From positions 945,001 through 1,009,000 of the forward strand of contig CM035356.1 in the NCBI GenBank assembly GCA_020137815.1: a stretch of 64,000 bases of DNA, in the 5' to 3' direction. The position numbers and the translations under genes were made by a program. This DNA is from Hormiphora californensis. Lineage: Eukaryota; Ctenophora; Tentaculata; Cydippida; Pleurobrachiidae. Positions 18,480 to 30,195 of the stretch are shown here, piece by piece (the first letter of the stretch is position 1; every line of letters starts with the position of its first letter). The notes under the pieces are model-generated. The model ran no database searches, had not been told where the DNA came from, and worked only from the letters and a program-made list of their open reading frames with translations.

Positions 18480-20170
18480 TCTAGAACTGGGGGTGGGCGG
18501 ACTCTAGTGCTAACGGACTCTATATCTAAACCCAAGGAGGACTCTAATTCTAACCCTAACCTTTACCCTAACCCCTAACCTCGAGCCCAAATAACGGCCC
18601 TAACACTTCTAAATGAGTATAGAGGTACAGCGAACTCTCGTTTCCGGCCTAACGGCCGAAATCTCGAGTTCGCTTTTCGTGATTTTAGCACTAGAGTCCG
18701 CACACCAGAACTGGGATAGTATGGATCAACCTCTGGACCCCTACTAAGCAACATGTGGACCTCTTCTAGCCCACCTCTGAGTCCTTTTACCTCAGCAGTC
18801 AGCTCCTTACTAACTCCCGCTGAAACCTCTCTATTATATCTCACCTCTCGACTCTTCTAACCCACCTTTGAAGCCCCTTCTAACCCAACTCTGAACCCTT
18901 CCTAAATCAACTCTTAATCCCTTTTAAACCACCTCTCGACCCCTACTAATTACTACCCCACTCCTCGAACCCTTCCAACCCACCCTTCAACCCCTTCTAA
19001 CAAATCTCTCAGCTCCCTAATAACCCACCTCCGGACCCCTTCTAACTTACCTCTCGACCCCTTTTAAACCACCCTTTGAACACTTTTAACCCAACTCTAG
19101 TACCATTCTGACCCACCTCTCGACCCCTAGTAACTCACCTCTGGGCCCCTTTTACCCCCCTTTTGGCCCCTTCTATCCCACCTCCCGACCTCTACTAACC
19201 CATCCCTCGACCCTTTCTAACCCACCTTCCGATAGGTGGGTTAGAAGGGGTCGGACCTTCTAATCCATCTCCCGTACCCCTTCTAACCCACCTCTCGACC
19301 CCTACTAACCCACGGCCACCCTTGGCCCCTTCTAACCCACCTCTCGACCCCTTCTAACTCATCTTTCAATCCACCTCTCGACCCCTTTTAATCCACCTCT
19401 CGACCTCTTTTAATCCACCTTTCGACCCCTTTTTACACACCTCTCGACCCCTTCTAACGACTAACCCACTTCTCGACCCCCCCACCCCCCCCCCCCCTTC
19501 TAACTTACCTCTAGACCCCTTCTAACTCACCCCTCGGCCTCTTCTAACTCACCCCTAGACCCCTTCTAACTCACCTCTCAACCCCTTTTAACCCACCCCA
19601 CGAGTCTCGGGTCTCCACCTCTTCTAACCCACCCCTAGACCCCTTCTAAGTCACCTCTCAACCCCTTTTTACCCACCTCTCCACCTCTACTAAGTACTTA
19701 CTCTTCCCTCGACCCCGTCTAACCCACCTCTCGACCCCTTCTAACTCATCTTTCAACCCCTTTTAGCCCACTTCTCGACCCCTACGAAGTAGTTACCCTT
19801 TCCTCGACCCCTTCTAACCCACCTCTCGACCCGTAGTAACTCACCGTGGACCCATTAGCCTTCTAAGTTTTAACCCACCTCTCGTACCCCTTCTAACCCA
19901 CCTCTCGAGTCTCGACCCCCTTTAACCTACCTCTCGTATCCCTTCCCTCGACCCCTTCTAAGTTATTACTCACCCCTCGACCTCTTCTAACCCAACTCTC
20001 AACCCCTTCTAACCCATCTCTCATACCCCTTCCAACCCATCTCTCGTATCCCAATTCTATCCCATCTCTGGACCTCTTTTAACCCACATCTCGACCCCTA
20101 CCAAACCACCAAATCTCTTGACCCTTTCTAACCTACTGCACCTCTCATCACCTTTTATCCCATCTAGATT
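18480..20170. repeat. Degenerate ~22-bp minisatellite field with telomere-like patch
   Basis: About 1.7 kb built of decayed copies of a unit like CCCACCTCTCGACCCCTTCT (plus AA), with many point changes and short indels. At 18,555-18,590 the sequence passes through CTAACCCTAACC, TTACCCTAACCCCTAACC, resembling degenerate TTAGGG telomere repeats. A hairpin (GCGAACTC...GGCCTAACGGCC...GAGTTCGC) lies at 18,627-18,671. No exon is supportable here. Confidence 0.85.
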
Positions 20171-20863
20171 CTAACCTAGATATTATCTCTCTATCTCTCT
20201 ATCTAGAGATCTAATCTTTGCATCCCTAGATGCTATCTCTCCATCGCTAAATGCTACATCGCTATCAAGACCAACATCGCCATCTCCAACATTCATGTTA
20301 GTACCCCACCCTAATTTTAAACCCCATCATCATTTTATTACCCCATCTCTCAGTTAGCCCACGCTACCTCTCACTCTCAACTACTCAGGAGTCAGGTACC
20401 CTATTTCTCTCCCTCCCCCTTCCCAAAAAGAGAGGGTACACCGTGCCCAACAATTAGCCCACATCACCTCTCACTCTCACTTACTCAAACACTATGTCTC
20501 AAGTACCCGGCATCTCTACCACCCTACCCGTTGGGTCCCCCACGCTGCTAGATACCTATGAAATTTTGCTAGATGCCCCTAAAACCCCCCTAAATACACC
20601 AATACATCCACTAGAAACCCCTCGGACTCTACAAAATACCCCTCAGAGCATTATTCACGAACGGACACTATCACACCATGTCATACTTACAAGCGGACAC
20701 ACACTAACATCGTTACTAAAATCTCTGTCTTTTCTCAGGTATTATTGACCACGTTAGACCTTCCACGACCTTCCCCACGAAAACTTTAAATTGCCAAGGT
20801 TTGTGATGAACTACAACAACATGGACACCTGAAACTCGCCATTTTCCAGGTACAGTGTTGTCT

Positions 20864-21269
20864 TGTTCGACCCTCCTTCCCCGAACAAAACCAGTACAGT
20901 GTGGGAGCGGCCAAAATTCACGTGGGAGTCACGTGACACAACGTTAATTAATGTGCACTATCTCTCTCTATCTCTCAAATATGTAACGGTTTTCAATTCA
21001 GGTGTGATCATTACGGCAGACGAGTTCACTCTTCCTATGGTTCCCACAATCAAGGGAGGGAGGGAACATGTTTTTTCATCATCACGGGACTGTTGAAGTC
21101 GGTTAAGGCACCCACGGAGCTAAGCCGTAATCTCCCTGCTGTGCATCAAGCTAACATTGGTCCTTAGATGGCCCTACCTCTGCTGATGACTGTAAACTGC
21201 AAGGATTTCAGTGCAGTGGAGACATTGATTGTCAAATCTACTATCCTGGAGCCCCATGAACAAGTTTAA
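20864..21269 (+). CDS. Possible 3' exons of an unidentified gene
   Basis: A chain of three exons is possible. The first, from about 20,850, follows an ATTTTCCAG acceptor and encodes YSVVLFDPPSPNKTSTVWER, ending before GTGGGA. The second begins after TTCAATTCAG at about 21,002 and ends before GTTAAG. The third starts after GGTCCTTAG at 21,168 and encodes MALPLLMTVNCKDF then SAVETLIVKSTILEPHEQV with TAA at 21,267-21,269. Phases agree, but the first donor is weak and no domain is recognised. The third exon is the best supported. A Pro/Thr-rich open stretch at 20,494-20,748 might belong to the same gene. Confidence 0.3.
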
Positions 21270-21748
21270 TGTGTAAGAGTGACTCTTGTATATTCGTAAT
21301 TTCCCAATAATAGTTCCCCTCAATGTGCTGTATGTGTCTAGAGAGAGGGCTTGAGGAGACGAGTATTTTAATTTTAATTTAGGTGGACCCATAAAGGGAA
21401 GATCTATATATATATAATAGTGTCACCATTACTTTATTTGTAAACCTGTAAACCTGTATTTTTTTGTAACATGATTTTTCCAAGTTTAGTTTCTTCACCT
21501 TGAAAATTGTTGTTTTGTTCGAACAAGGCAAGAAAGTTGCTCATGATGTCTTTAAAAACAACCCCAACACCGATTGGCATCACTTTTCCAGCAGCCCTCA
21601 TGTCCAATTTGCCACAGTTTGATATATCTTTACGTCGCGCGCGTTTGTTAAACCTCTTATCGAAAGTCCATGTTAGTCAGCATTTGATAACCGCGCGTAC
21701 GACCCCCTAGGCCCTTTAGGGCCTGTAGCATAGGCCAAGGTGGTCATT

Positions 21749-22330
21749 TTTCGCTCTCCTTTTTGTTACTTTTTTTTCGCTCCCTCACTCTGCAGAACCC
21801 TTGAATGGCGCAATCCAAGGGTAGCGTGTGACTGTAGTTTAGAAACCCCAGCACAAGGGAGCTTTTCAAGAGGAATCTAACTCCGCGCAACCGGATTTAT
21901 CTTTCTATCTTGTCGGGAAGTCTGACTTAGGTCTCTTAATTTTTGCTCATTTTTGGTGCGTGAGCAAATCAGAGGCCTGCAGGCCCTGGATTTCGAAACT
22001 CTCAGCCTTATTCCAATGTGCTCAGTCTGCACATAAAGCGTTGGATATGCTCAACATTGTGTGTTCACGTGATCAGTGACCAGGGCACTCAACACTCAGT
22101 GTGATTGCTGAGAGACGCTCAATCAGTAAATCAGTAAGGAGTAGTGAGACAATTCTGTGTTGCTTAGATATCAGTGTGTCTCTGTGTGTAGATTAAACTC
22201 AACGTTGTGCTGTAGGTATCTGATATGTAGAGGGACGAATCACGAAAAGACAGATTTGTAAAAATGGAAAACAAGAAAACTTCGCGGATAAAAGGTTCGT
22301 AATCAAAAAAACATACAACATCACTGACGA
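21749..22330. other. Unassigned intergenic stretch
   Basis: No exon is supported between the dispersed repeat piece at about 21,690-21,745 and the (CT)n tract at 22,428. The sequence includes ATCAGTAAATCAGTAAG-type short repeats and repeated CACTCAGTGTG motifs. Confidence 0.4.
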
Positions 22331-22427
22331 CGGCTTGCATACATATCACGTAACGACTACGTCACAACTTTTTAGAAGAGGCGGCATGCGTGTCTGGCAA
22401 ATAACACTGTCACTATTTCTAACATTT

Positions 22428-22491
<64 letters not shown>

Positions 22492-22501
22492 CCTCTCTCT
22501 C

Positions 22502-22570
<69 letters not shown>

Positions 22571-22590
22571 ATCTCTCTCTCCCGTCTCCT
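22428..22590. repeat. (CT)n microsatellite
   Basis: About 160 bases of CT with occasional TATCT and CACTCT interruptions. In the noisy second copy (35,850-36,000) the same tract has become non-repetitive. Confidence 0.95.
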
Positions 22591-22734
22591 GTGTCTCCAT
22601 CTGTAAGCCAACCAATCCACACGACAGGCCGTTGTTTGCTTTTCCCTCTTCACAAGTTTGACAGCATTCATTCTATATTTGCTATTTGATATCTCAATAT
22701 TTGATATCCCTGAACAACATGTCCACTGGCCGGG

Positions 22735-22797
22735 TCAGCAAAACTAAAGGTACAGTGTAGCCGGGTCAGCAAAACGAAAGGTACAGTGTAGCAGCAG
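22735..22797. repeat. 31-bp tandem duplication
   Basis: CCGGGTCAGCAAAACTAAAG and its continuation GTACAGTGTAG are repeated once with a single change (T to G), immediately after the stop codon of the small membrane-protein gene, in its 3' UTR. Confidence 0.85.
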
Positions 22798-23221
22798 TTA
22801 CCCATCCAGGAAATGGTCTAGAAGGAACCCGATTGTGAATATTGCTCCGACTATAAACATTCCCAGTGTCGCTAAGTACAAACACACCTTCTTCTCTAGC
22901 GGGTTATTGGCATTGTAAAGGTCTTCCCTGTTAACCTGAAATATGTAGAACTTGTTGTTCAACGATAATATCAAAACTGTACTTCAGGGTACACCGACCG
23001 AAATTACAGTGAGAGATTGCCCTGCACTCGAAAAAAATTCGGTCGGTGTAATGTATTTTGACGTCATAACGTTGTAAAATTATGACGTCGTAATATGACG
23101 TCACAGTGACTAATGATAATAGGTCACCTACCCCTTTAATGGTTGTTTCTCGAGATTTCTGTGCGGGAAGTGTTTTGTACGCAACCTCATTCTGCTCTCT
23201 CACAATGCCCAGATTAGTCAT
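22798..23221 (-). CDS. Small single-pass membrane protein, 75 residues
   Basis: Two exons: 23,221-23,132 (ATG; donor GGG|GTAGGT) and 22,935-22,798 (acceptor ATATTTCAG; TAA). They join in phase 0. The N-terminal 50 residues are hydrophilic (start MTNLGIVREQNEVAYKTLPA; then VNREDLYNANNPLEKK). One long hydrophobic segment follows, CLYLATLGMFIVGAIFTIGF, with a short LLDHFLDG tail, as in small tail-anchored or SMIM-type proteins. I do not recognise the family. The gene is divergent from the FRMD8-like gene, with 234 bases between its ATG and the first seen FRMD8-like exon. An intron hairpin and TGACGTCA sites lie at 22,986-23,105. Confidence 0.75.
22986..23105. promoter_or_regulatory. Hairpin ACACCGACCGAAATT and TGACGTCA-type sites in intron
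   Basis: TACACCGACCGAAATT and AATTCGGTCGGTGTA form an inverted pair about 65 bases long in total, probably a tiny MITE. Directly after it are TTGACGTCATAACG, TATGACGTCGTAA and ATGACGTCACAG, CREB/ATF-like sites within 180 bases of the divergent start. The same hairpin is kept in the second copy at about 36,425-36,485. Confidence 0.45.
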
Positions 23222-23455
23222 CCTAATGCACAGTGGAATTAGAGTCGGAACAACAAAGACTCATAAAATGAAATATTTTCTAAAAATGACATTACAATTA
23301 TGTAGTAACACACGCAACAATTCTCAATTTTCGATCAATGAGTCATGAGATCAGGCAGCCCCGGGGGGGGGGGGTATCATGCGTGTGCGTGGGTGAGTGT
23401 CTACCTAGATAGAGGTAGAAATAGTATCTAGCACCTAACTCTCCCAACATTTCAG

Positions 23456-23775
23456 CGATAATATGGGTGGTTCTGATGGACAAGAAGAAACAGAAGATCA
23501 CAGCGGGACGAGATTGTGATCAGGTAATATAATGCACCATTCGTGTTATGGCCCGATTGCTACTTGTCCCTTCATTGTTTTGGTCTAATTGCTACTTGTG
23601 GCCTTCAAATTTATTTAGTAAATATTCATTTCGTAAACCTGAGCTTCATATTTTTTTTCTCTGACAGGTAACTGCGGGTGAGCTGAGAGATGCTTGTTGT
23701 AGAAAACTGAGAATAAGCTCAGATGGCGCAGAGGCCTTCGCAATATGGATTTGCTCCCCACTTCTTCGTAAGTCG

Positions 23776-23851
<76 letters not shown>

Positions 23852-25060
23852 TTCTCCGTGAAGAGTACGTTGCCAAATATTACGATACCGCTGGGCTTAC
23901 ATAAACCACAATCTATCTATTAACGTGTATGCCAAGTGATTCCAACGACCGCTTCACGGAAGGCAGCATGATAAATTAATGATGGAACCTGTGTTGGCTA
24001 CGGTCATCATTAATTATGAGAAATAACTGGGGAGGCAGCCTACTAGTTATTTCTCAGAATTAATGATGGAATGATTGAAAAGTATTAATTCTAATGTGTG
24101 ATATTTTTAGAGATCCAGATGAAGCCATCACATTACCCCACTGCCCTGTGCGACTTATGGTACGATCTACTAGCACAGTTCTCCCCAGTAACAGAGAGTC
24201 AGGCCAAATCAGGTATGGCAATACCACACCCTCTCTCAAACCCGTCCTTCCTCAGACCATCCCTCTATCGCCCCTACCTCTTCATTTTTTCTAAGACACC
24301 TCAGACCCCCATCTGTTTTCTCCCCCATCAACAAACCCCTACTATATTTCCCTCAGACACCTCACCCCTCCCTCGCCCTACTTCATCCCTCCTGCTCCAC
24401 TCTCTCATTATCATCTGACATCCCCCTCCTTATCCTATATTTCCCTCAGACCAGCCGATTATAATGCTGATGAGGAATGTGTTTTACCCGCTCAGTCAGG
24501 AAAAGATGCTGATACAGAGGGATCCCCAGGCCAGATATTATCTAACTGCCGAGTCAATGTTCAACTTCCTTACCGGCAGGTAGGGAGAGATTCACCATAT
24601 ATTATGTTCTAACCCTCCTTTACACACGAAAAAAACTAAACTGCCTATCTGACCCTACCCCCCCCCCCCCTGGACGTCCCACCTCATTCAAGTGGAAAGG
24701 TTGAACTTCAATCCTACCTCAGGTACCCTGTAGAAGACGAGTTAGCTTTCAAGCTGGCAGCCATCCAATTGAAAATGGAAGGTAAAAAGATGTCAAACTT
24801 CCCTCCTGGCACCCTTCAGTAAGTCAAAACAGTAGGTAGTTTTACATAGTTTTACTAGTTACAACTTACATACTGCAGAACACCATGCACTCCACCTCAC
24901 TCTTAGAAGTAAGAGATATAGCAAAATACTTTTATTCACTCACAAACCACTAACCACTCCTCCTCTCCCACAGAAACATAGCTAACCAGATCCTGCCCTG
25001 GGACGTTATAAAAAGGAACAAAAAACAGTCTCCCATCATTGACAAGAAGATTCCGAGGCA
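23456..25060 (+). CDS. FRMD8: FRMD8-like exons for FERM lobes F1 and F2
   Basis: Six exons with matching phases. F1 (ubiquitin-like lobe) spans the first two exons and the start of the third; F2 (helical lobe) spans exons three to six. The last, beginning at 24,974 after CTCCCACAG, reads NIANQILPWDVIKRNKKQSP then IIDKKI. Its 3' end is garbled here; the noisy second copy at about 39,805-39,857 suggests that it continues ...KIREG and ends before GTACTA. An imperfect palindrome (24,005-24,028 with 24,045-24,068) lies just upstream of exon 3. Confidence 0.8.
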
Positions 25061-25134
25061 ACAAAACCCGGGGAGCCAACACCACCCCCCGGGGACCCAG
25101 TTTAAACCTGTTTTTTTCAAATGTAAAAACAAAT

Positions 25135-25203
<69 letters not shown>

Positions 25204-28200
25204 TTTTTTTTTTTTTTTTTGTGTTGGTGTTCCCCCCCTTTTTTCTGAAAAAACCAGATTTCCCACACATTTGCTCCACACAAAGACATCATCACGACAC
25301 CCCATCCTACAGACAGTAAAACAACCTTCCTCCAGGTGGGGGCCTTTTCCAAGGCCCTTTTTGAGGGGGTTGAACAAAAAGGATTCCCAGAAAGGGGTGG
25401 CCACCCCACAAAACTTTTTTACGGGAATAAGTTCACAAAATTAAATAGGGGTTTAAAAACTTTTTTTACAGTTAAAATACTCGGGTTGACATTCTTTCCC
25501 CCCCGAAACTTGAAATTAAGTTTCACGCAACGTCCCAAAATTTTTGAGTTGGGGGGAGAAAGAGAATCTGCAATTTTTAACTAAACTGTATCCTTTGTCC
25601 TTTTTCCCTTTCAGAGGGCTATTTTTTGTCTTCACCATACGATACCTGTATGAGTGTGTGTAAATGTAGATGTTTGTTTGTTTTTTAGGCGTGTGTTAGG
25701 TGTTTGTGGTGGTTTTTGTTTCGAGCTCGGGGGAAATTGTTTTACATTACCTCATCGTGAACTCCTTATTGGGGCGAAGTTTGAACAGGGGTTCCATAAT
25801 AGGGGGGAAGCAACCATACTCTCTCTCTCTCTCTCTCTCCCCCCTCTCTCCCCTCTCTCTCTCTCTCTATCTCTCCCCTTTTTCCCCTTTTTCTCTCTCT
25901 CTTTCTCTCCTCTTTTCTCTCTCTCTCTCTCTTCTCTCTCTCTCCTCTCCTCTCCCCCCCCTTTTTTCCCCTCTCCCCCCTCCCCCCTCTCTCTCTCTCC
26001 CCCCCTCCATCCTTTTTCTCTTTCCCCCCCTTTTCCCCCCCCCTCTTTTCCTCTCCCCCTCTTTCTCTCTCTCTCTCCTCTCCCTCCTCCCCCCCCCGGG
26101 CCCCTCTTTTTTTCTCTTCTCTCTCTCCCACCCTCCTCTTTTTAATGCCCCCCTCTCCTCTCTCTCCTCCCTTTTCCCCTCCTTTTCTCTCCTCCCCCTT
26201 TCTCTCTTGGCCCTCCTCCCCCCTTCCCCCCTTTATCTCTTCCTTTAAGGGTAGGAGAAAAGGGACTGTTAAAGAGGATGAGAGGTCCTGAGATTCAATG
26301 GACCGGGGCTCCCCACCTTCCCAAATATAATCCCAGCCCTCACCTCTCCCATCAACTCCAACCCTCCGAAACTTGACCTCTCCCGAAACAGTTGTCATAC
26401 TTTATGACTCTAACGTCGTGCACGCTGCCCCGTTCAGCTTTGTAAGTCAGTAAGTTCGACGAAGGCAGTCTTTTGTGAGACAACGAAATAGACGCACGCT
26501 TCGACACCTTTAGGTATTACCGAATTCCGCAAGTGCAGCGTCGCTTTTCTTTCCCAGTAGAAGCCCGCAAAACCTTGCATGCTAGAGGTGTCGCAGAATC
26601 AGGAGCTACTGACTCTAGAGAGAGAGAGAGAAAGAGACTAGAGACTAGAGAAGGAGAGAGAGAATTATAGAAAGAGAGTGAGAGAGAGAATTAGAGAAAT
26701 AGAAAGATATTAAAGAAGGAGAGAGAGAGAGGAATGTGTTTCTCATACAAATTGTACAAGCTTCACATGCACTCAGAATATATAATGGAGGTTTCGGGGG
26801 AGAGGGGACGTCAAATGTGTATAAATTCTTCGTGCGAGAGAGTGTGAATCTAGGGTATGTTTTGTAGGTTTCAATTTTAGTCTGTACGTCATAGTATCAC
26901 AGCTGCTATTGAGCAACTCATTGAAAACTTCCATGGACAGTAACAAAGACCACCTTTGTGATACAACTTTATTGCGTGTTTGTGAGTTCAACACTTCACT
27001 GAGTCTTTACAAAAGAGCAATTGTGTGTTTCAAACAGAGGGAAAGAGAGAGATGTGGGAGGAATAGAGAGAGGGATGTGGGAAAGTTGTTCAAAGACAGT
27101 TTCGGTGGGAAGAAAAAACAACTCGATATTATACTTAACCTTCCATATATCAACTAACAACTTCTTTAATTAGCCATTAATTAATACATTTCTACAGAAA
27201 CTGATCCAGATAATTGCTAGCAAAGATGTCTCATCAACCGTAGGTTCATTCCCATACCACTTTTTTAAGCATAGCACATTCCTTCAAAAAGTTCAAGTTC
27301 ACGTTCATTGTTCAAGTTCATTCCCTCAAAGTTTCAAATATTTCACCTTTTACGAGCACATTCCAGATTCCTTCAAGATGTAGCACACACACAGCCCAAT
27401 TTACCCAACTAATATTGTAGTGGGGGAGGCACATTAGCGGGAGACATCAAGTCTGTACTCTGTAGTCTGTACTCTGTTATAACAGAAGAATTGCTTTGTC
27501 CTCACCACTTTATCATCATCTATTAGCCGACCACTTTCTCTCTCTATCTTTCTCCCTTTTTATTTCTTTATTTCTTTCTCTCCTTTTTCTCCTCGATAAG
27601 GCATTATTGAAAGTACGCACCAGTTTTTCTGCCCCCACACACCTTTCTCTATGTACTGCTAGTAGTTTATTAGAGGCCAGTAAAGGAAGGGCAGCAAGAT
27701 AGATTGTATCTTACATAGAAGAAATACCTTAGATCCCTGTTATACCCAGTACACTAATTTGATTGTTCCATTTCAGAAACTCATGACGACTGTTGAAAGT
27801 AAGAATGTTACAGAGGCTAACCTTGCAGAAGGTATTGTTATTACACACTCTCGAAACGTATTGTAGAGATTCTGAGTGAAATCTCTTAGAAAATCATAAT
27901 AGTTTCCGAGAAATTGAAGTCTGAGTGAGTTAAAAACGCCCAAATTGTTATAATTTGCTGCATATGGAGTGTTAAAACTGTAGCTTCTTGCTGACATGAG
28001 AATAAATTCTAAACTCCCTCACAAAGCAAAACTATCTTCCTCGAACTTTATACCCCCTTCCTTGTGTGACTCACATGGCATTTTATTTTCTCTTCGGTAT
28101 AAGTCAACTCCTTCCTCCACACAGGACCAGACAAGGACGATGCAATGGACGCTTTCATAATACACTTTAATATCATTGGAGCTGTCAAGAAACAATCAAA

Positions 28201-29008
28201 AACTGCTGTTCCTATCTTCTCTAAACAGGTGAATTCACTACGGCCCTTCTGACTTCTCAGTATCAGTAGGTCCATCAGTGACAGATTCCCTCCCAGACCA
28301 CTAGACCAGTGTCAGGTCCCTCTCAGGCCCTCTCGACGTGGTACCCTCTCTATAATTTTAACTTTCCTAACTCAAATCTGAATACTCCTAGTTTTTACCA
28401 CCCCTTCCTTCTATACAGGCATGTATGATGAACGCTATGTACAGTCGACTAAAGGATGAGAATCACCTGCACAGCGACAAGAACACGACATCAACACTAC
28501 ACACAACAGTTACAAGCACTGATACTGATGGGGCCTTGGGACGAAATATGGACTTCTCTAATCCAACCCTTAAAATAGGTTAGTTTGAACTAAAATATCT
28601 GAATCTGAACATTCATGGACTGCTGCTCTGAATTTGTTCGTCATTTCGGCCAAGTCGAGTCACGCTGTGTCTCAAAGTTTTCTGCGCGCGCTCGACACAC
28701 GCAACTTGGACAGAGTGTTAGCACTTCGGTTTTGGTCGCGCACTCAAAATTCACAGCCCTCATGGTTTAAAAAACAGTGTGAGCGCCCTCAAATCTGACC
28801 TCGCCGTTTTATGACGGCGCTGACCTGACACTGTCAAAACGTGGTCTTGACACACTCCATATTTCCAGGGACGAAAGAAGTTGCAGTGGCGACAAAGCAT
28901 ATAAGCAAGAAAGAGAATATCCGAGGATTGACATTCAGCGAGGATGGGAAAATGAAGAAAATGAAGATTCGACAAGGAGGGAAACAGGAATTACAATTTG
29001 ACGTGTAA
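23456..29008 (+). CDS. FRMD8: FERM-domain protein, FRMD8-like
   Basis: FRMD8 is a cytoplasmic FERM protein that, in known animals, binds iRhom and stabilises the iRhom/ADAM17 sheddase complex. Supported exons: 23,456-23,523, 23,668-23,767, 24,111-24,212, 24,450-24,579, 24,723-24,818, 24,974-~25,060, then 27,777-27,831, 28,125-28,228, 28,419-28,578 and 28,869-29,008 (TAA). F1: VVLMDKKKQKITAG, AFAIWICSPLLQIQMKPSHY; F2: IIMLMRNVFYPL, YYLTAESMFNFLTGRYPVED, LAFKLAAIQLKMEG; end of F3: AVPIFSKQACMMNAMYSRL; tail: KENIRGLTFSEDGKMKKMKI. The order, the SPLL.IQ.KP block and the post-FERM tail favour FRMD8 over KRIT1. Exons for most of F3 should lie in 25,080-27,776, which is damaged and contains none that I can read. 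The first coding exon is also not identified. Confidence 0.75.
23779..23849. repeat. (CT)n microsatellite next to FRMD8-like exon 2 donor
   Basis: About 70 bases of CT starting 12 bases after the exon that ends at 23,767. Confidence 0.95.
25080..26250. other. Homopolymer-inflated, low-quality sequence
   Basis: Contains a T-run of about 80 bases (25,137-25,220), repeated CCCCCC and TTTTTT runs, and 25,820-26,240 as an irregular C/T mixture. The equivalent stretch in the second copy (about 39,860-43,080) differs completely. Exons for the FERM F3 lobe should lie in or near here but none is legible. Long reading frames on either strand are products of the low-complexity composition. Confidence 0.7.
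26600..27776. other. FRMD8-like intronic sequence without recognised exon
   Basis: GA-rich simple sequence (26,615-26,735), then AT-rich intron with repeated TTCAAGTTCA-type words at about 27,285-27,330. No exon is supported before the acceptor at 27,771-27,776. Confidence 0.5.
27777..29008 (+). CDS. FRMD8: FRMD8-like last four exons (copy 1)
   Basis: Exons 27,777-27,831, 28,125-28,228, 28,419-28,578 and 28,869-29,008 encode KLMTTVESKNVTEANLAE, DDAMDAFIIHFNIIGAVKKQ, a Thr/Ser-rich linker and the basic tail ending QELQFDV-stop. AATAAA occurs at about 29,025 and 29,369. The same four exons recur at 47,487-48,727 with only synonymous changes. Confidence 0.85.
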
Positions 29009-29500
29009 TGATAGACTGTGAACTTAATAAAATGTCAGTTCTTTTTAGAGTACTGTAGATCGAATTTTACACAAGACTTTATTCATGCAACTAGAATAAT
29101 ACGGGAATGGTGTTTGTTTAAAAAGAGAGCTATGATAACTGTAAGGCATGTCTTGTTCCTTTACTGCTACACTCAACAGTCGTGCCCTATTACATAAGTC
29201 TGTTCAATTAACTGGTTGATTAAGGGGTGGAGACCTCTCACCCCTTACTCAACAAGTCCAAACCGTTATAGTCATCTGTCAGATACTCAAACAGAGAGGG
29301 AGAGAGAGGGGTAAATTAGCCTGTGATGAAAACTGTGAATGTGATGTGTACAGGATAAATGTTTGAAAAATAAAATTATTCGATGCTGTTTTATGTTAAA
29401 ATATGTACACTCTTATTTTGAAATGTTGTATTTTGCTTTTAGATTCCGAGGTGTACTGCACCCGTTGATTAAAAATTGACACTGTTTGAACTTATTAGAA

Positions 29501-30195
29501 TGACCAGAGGTTTCACTCTGCTAGTATAGTCAGAGTAAGTGACTGGGGTGCATATGTCTCCTGTGATTTTACGGGTTATTGTATTGGACTCTGTTGTAGT
29601 TTTGGAGTGTGTGGGTGTGTTTAGAAACCGTGTCGGACACCCATATCCTGCCGGTATAGTAGGTTTGGATGATATTTGGTCGTGTATGAATCCTAGCGGG
29701 TCGAGATTTTAGTCCCCAGCGTTTGTTTATGAGGTAGTTTAGTGGTCTGGCTGCTAGCGTTTTGTTTTTGTTATTTATTCTTATATGATGTTTTTGAAGA
29801 TAAGTTTTGTCGGGTCGACTCCTAGGTATGGTGCGAATGTTTGTATTGGAGAGGTCGTTGGTTAGTTGGATATGTTTTAGGGATATTTTTTGGTGGGAGT
29901 TATGGAACGCAACGATGTTAGTTTTGGCGCGTGCTTATTTAGAACCCGCTTGTTGCACCCATGCGGTTATTATTTCATCTGTTCGACAATGATGTCGTTG
30001 CATGGTGGTGTTGAGCGTCAGACCGGTGATTATGAGACGATGTCGTCGGCCGTAGCGTAGAGTATATGAGGTCAAGGTTGGCTGCAGTTAGTGGGATTGT
30101 GTTCATAATAGATTCCGGAGAAGGGGATTAGTATGCCTCCTGGGGGTGCCTCTATGGATTTTGTGTTCTAGGTTTTCCCACCAGTCTAGTATAAC
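29501..30195 (-). pseudogene. Frameshifted copy of the retrotransposon RT segment
   Basis: Corresponds to 16,105-16,810 with many indels; fragments such as the motif D/E region can be recognised but no frame stays open. It begins abruptly mid-ORF, which suits a sequence join better than an insertion event. Confidence 0.75.

Noticed and set aside
25766-26398. Minus-strand frame of 210 residues rich in Arg, Glu and Gly
   Set aside because: It results from the C/T-rich damaged tract; no splice sites, domain or matching frame in the second copy.
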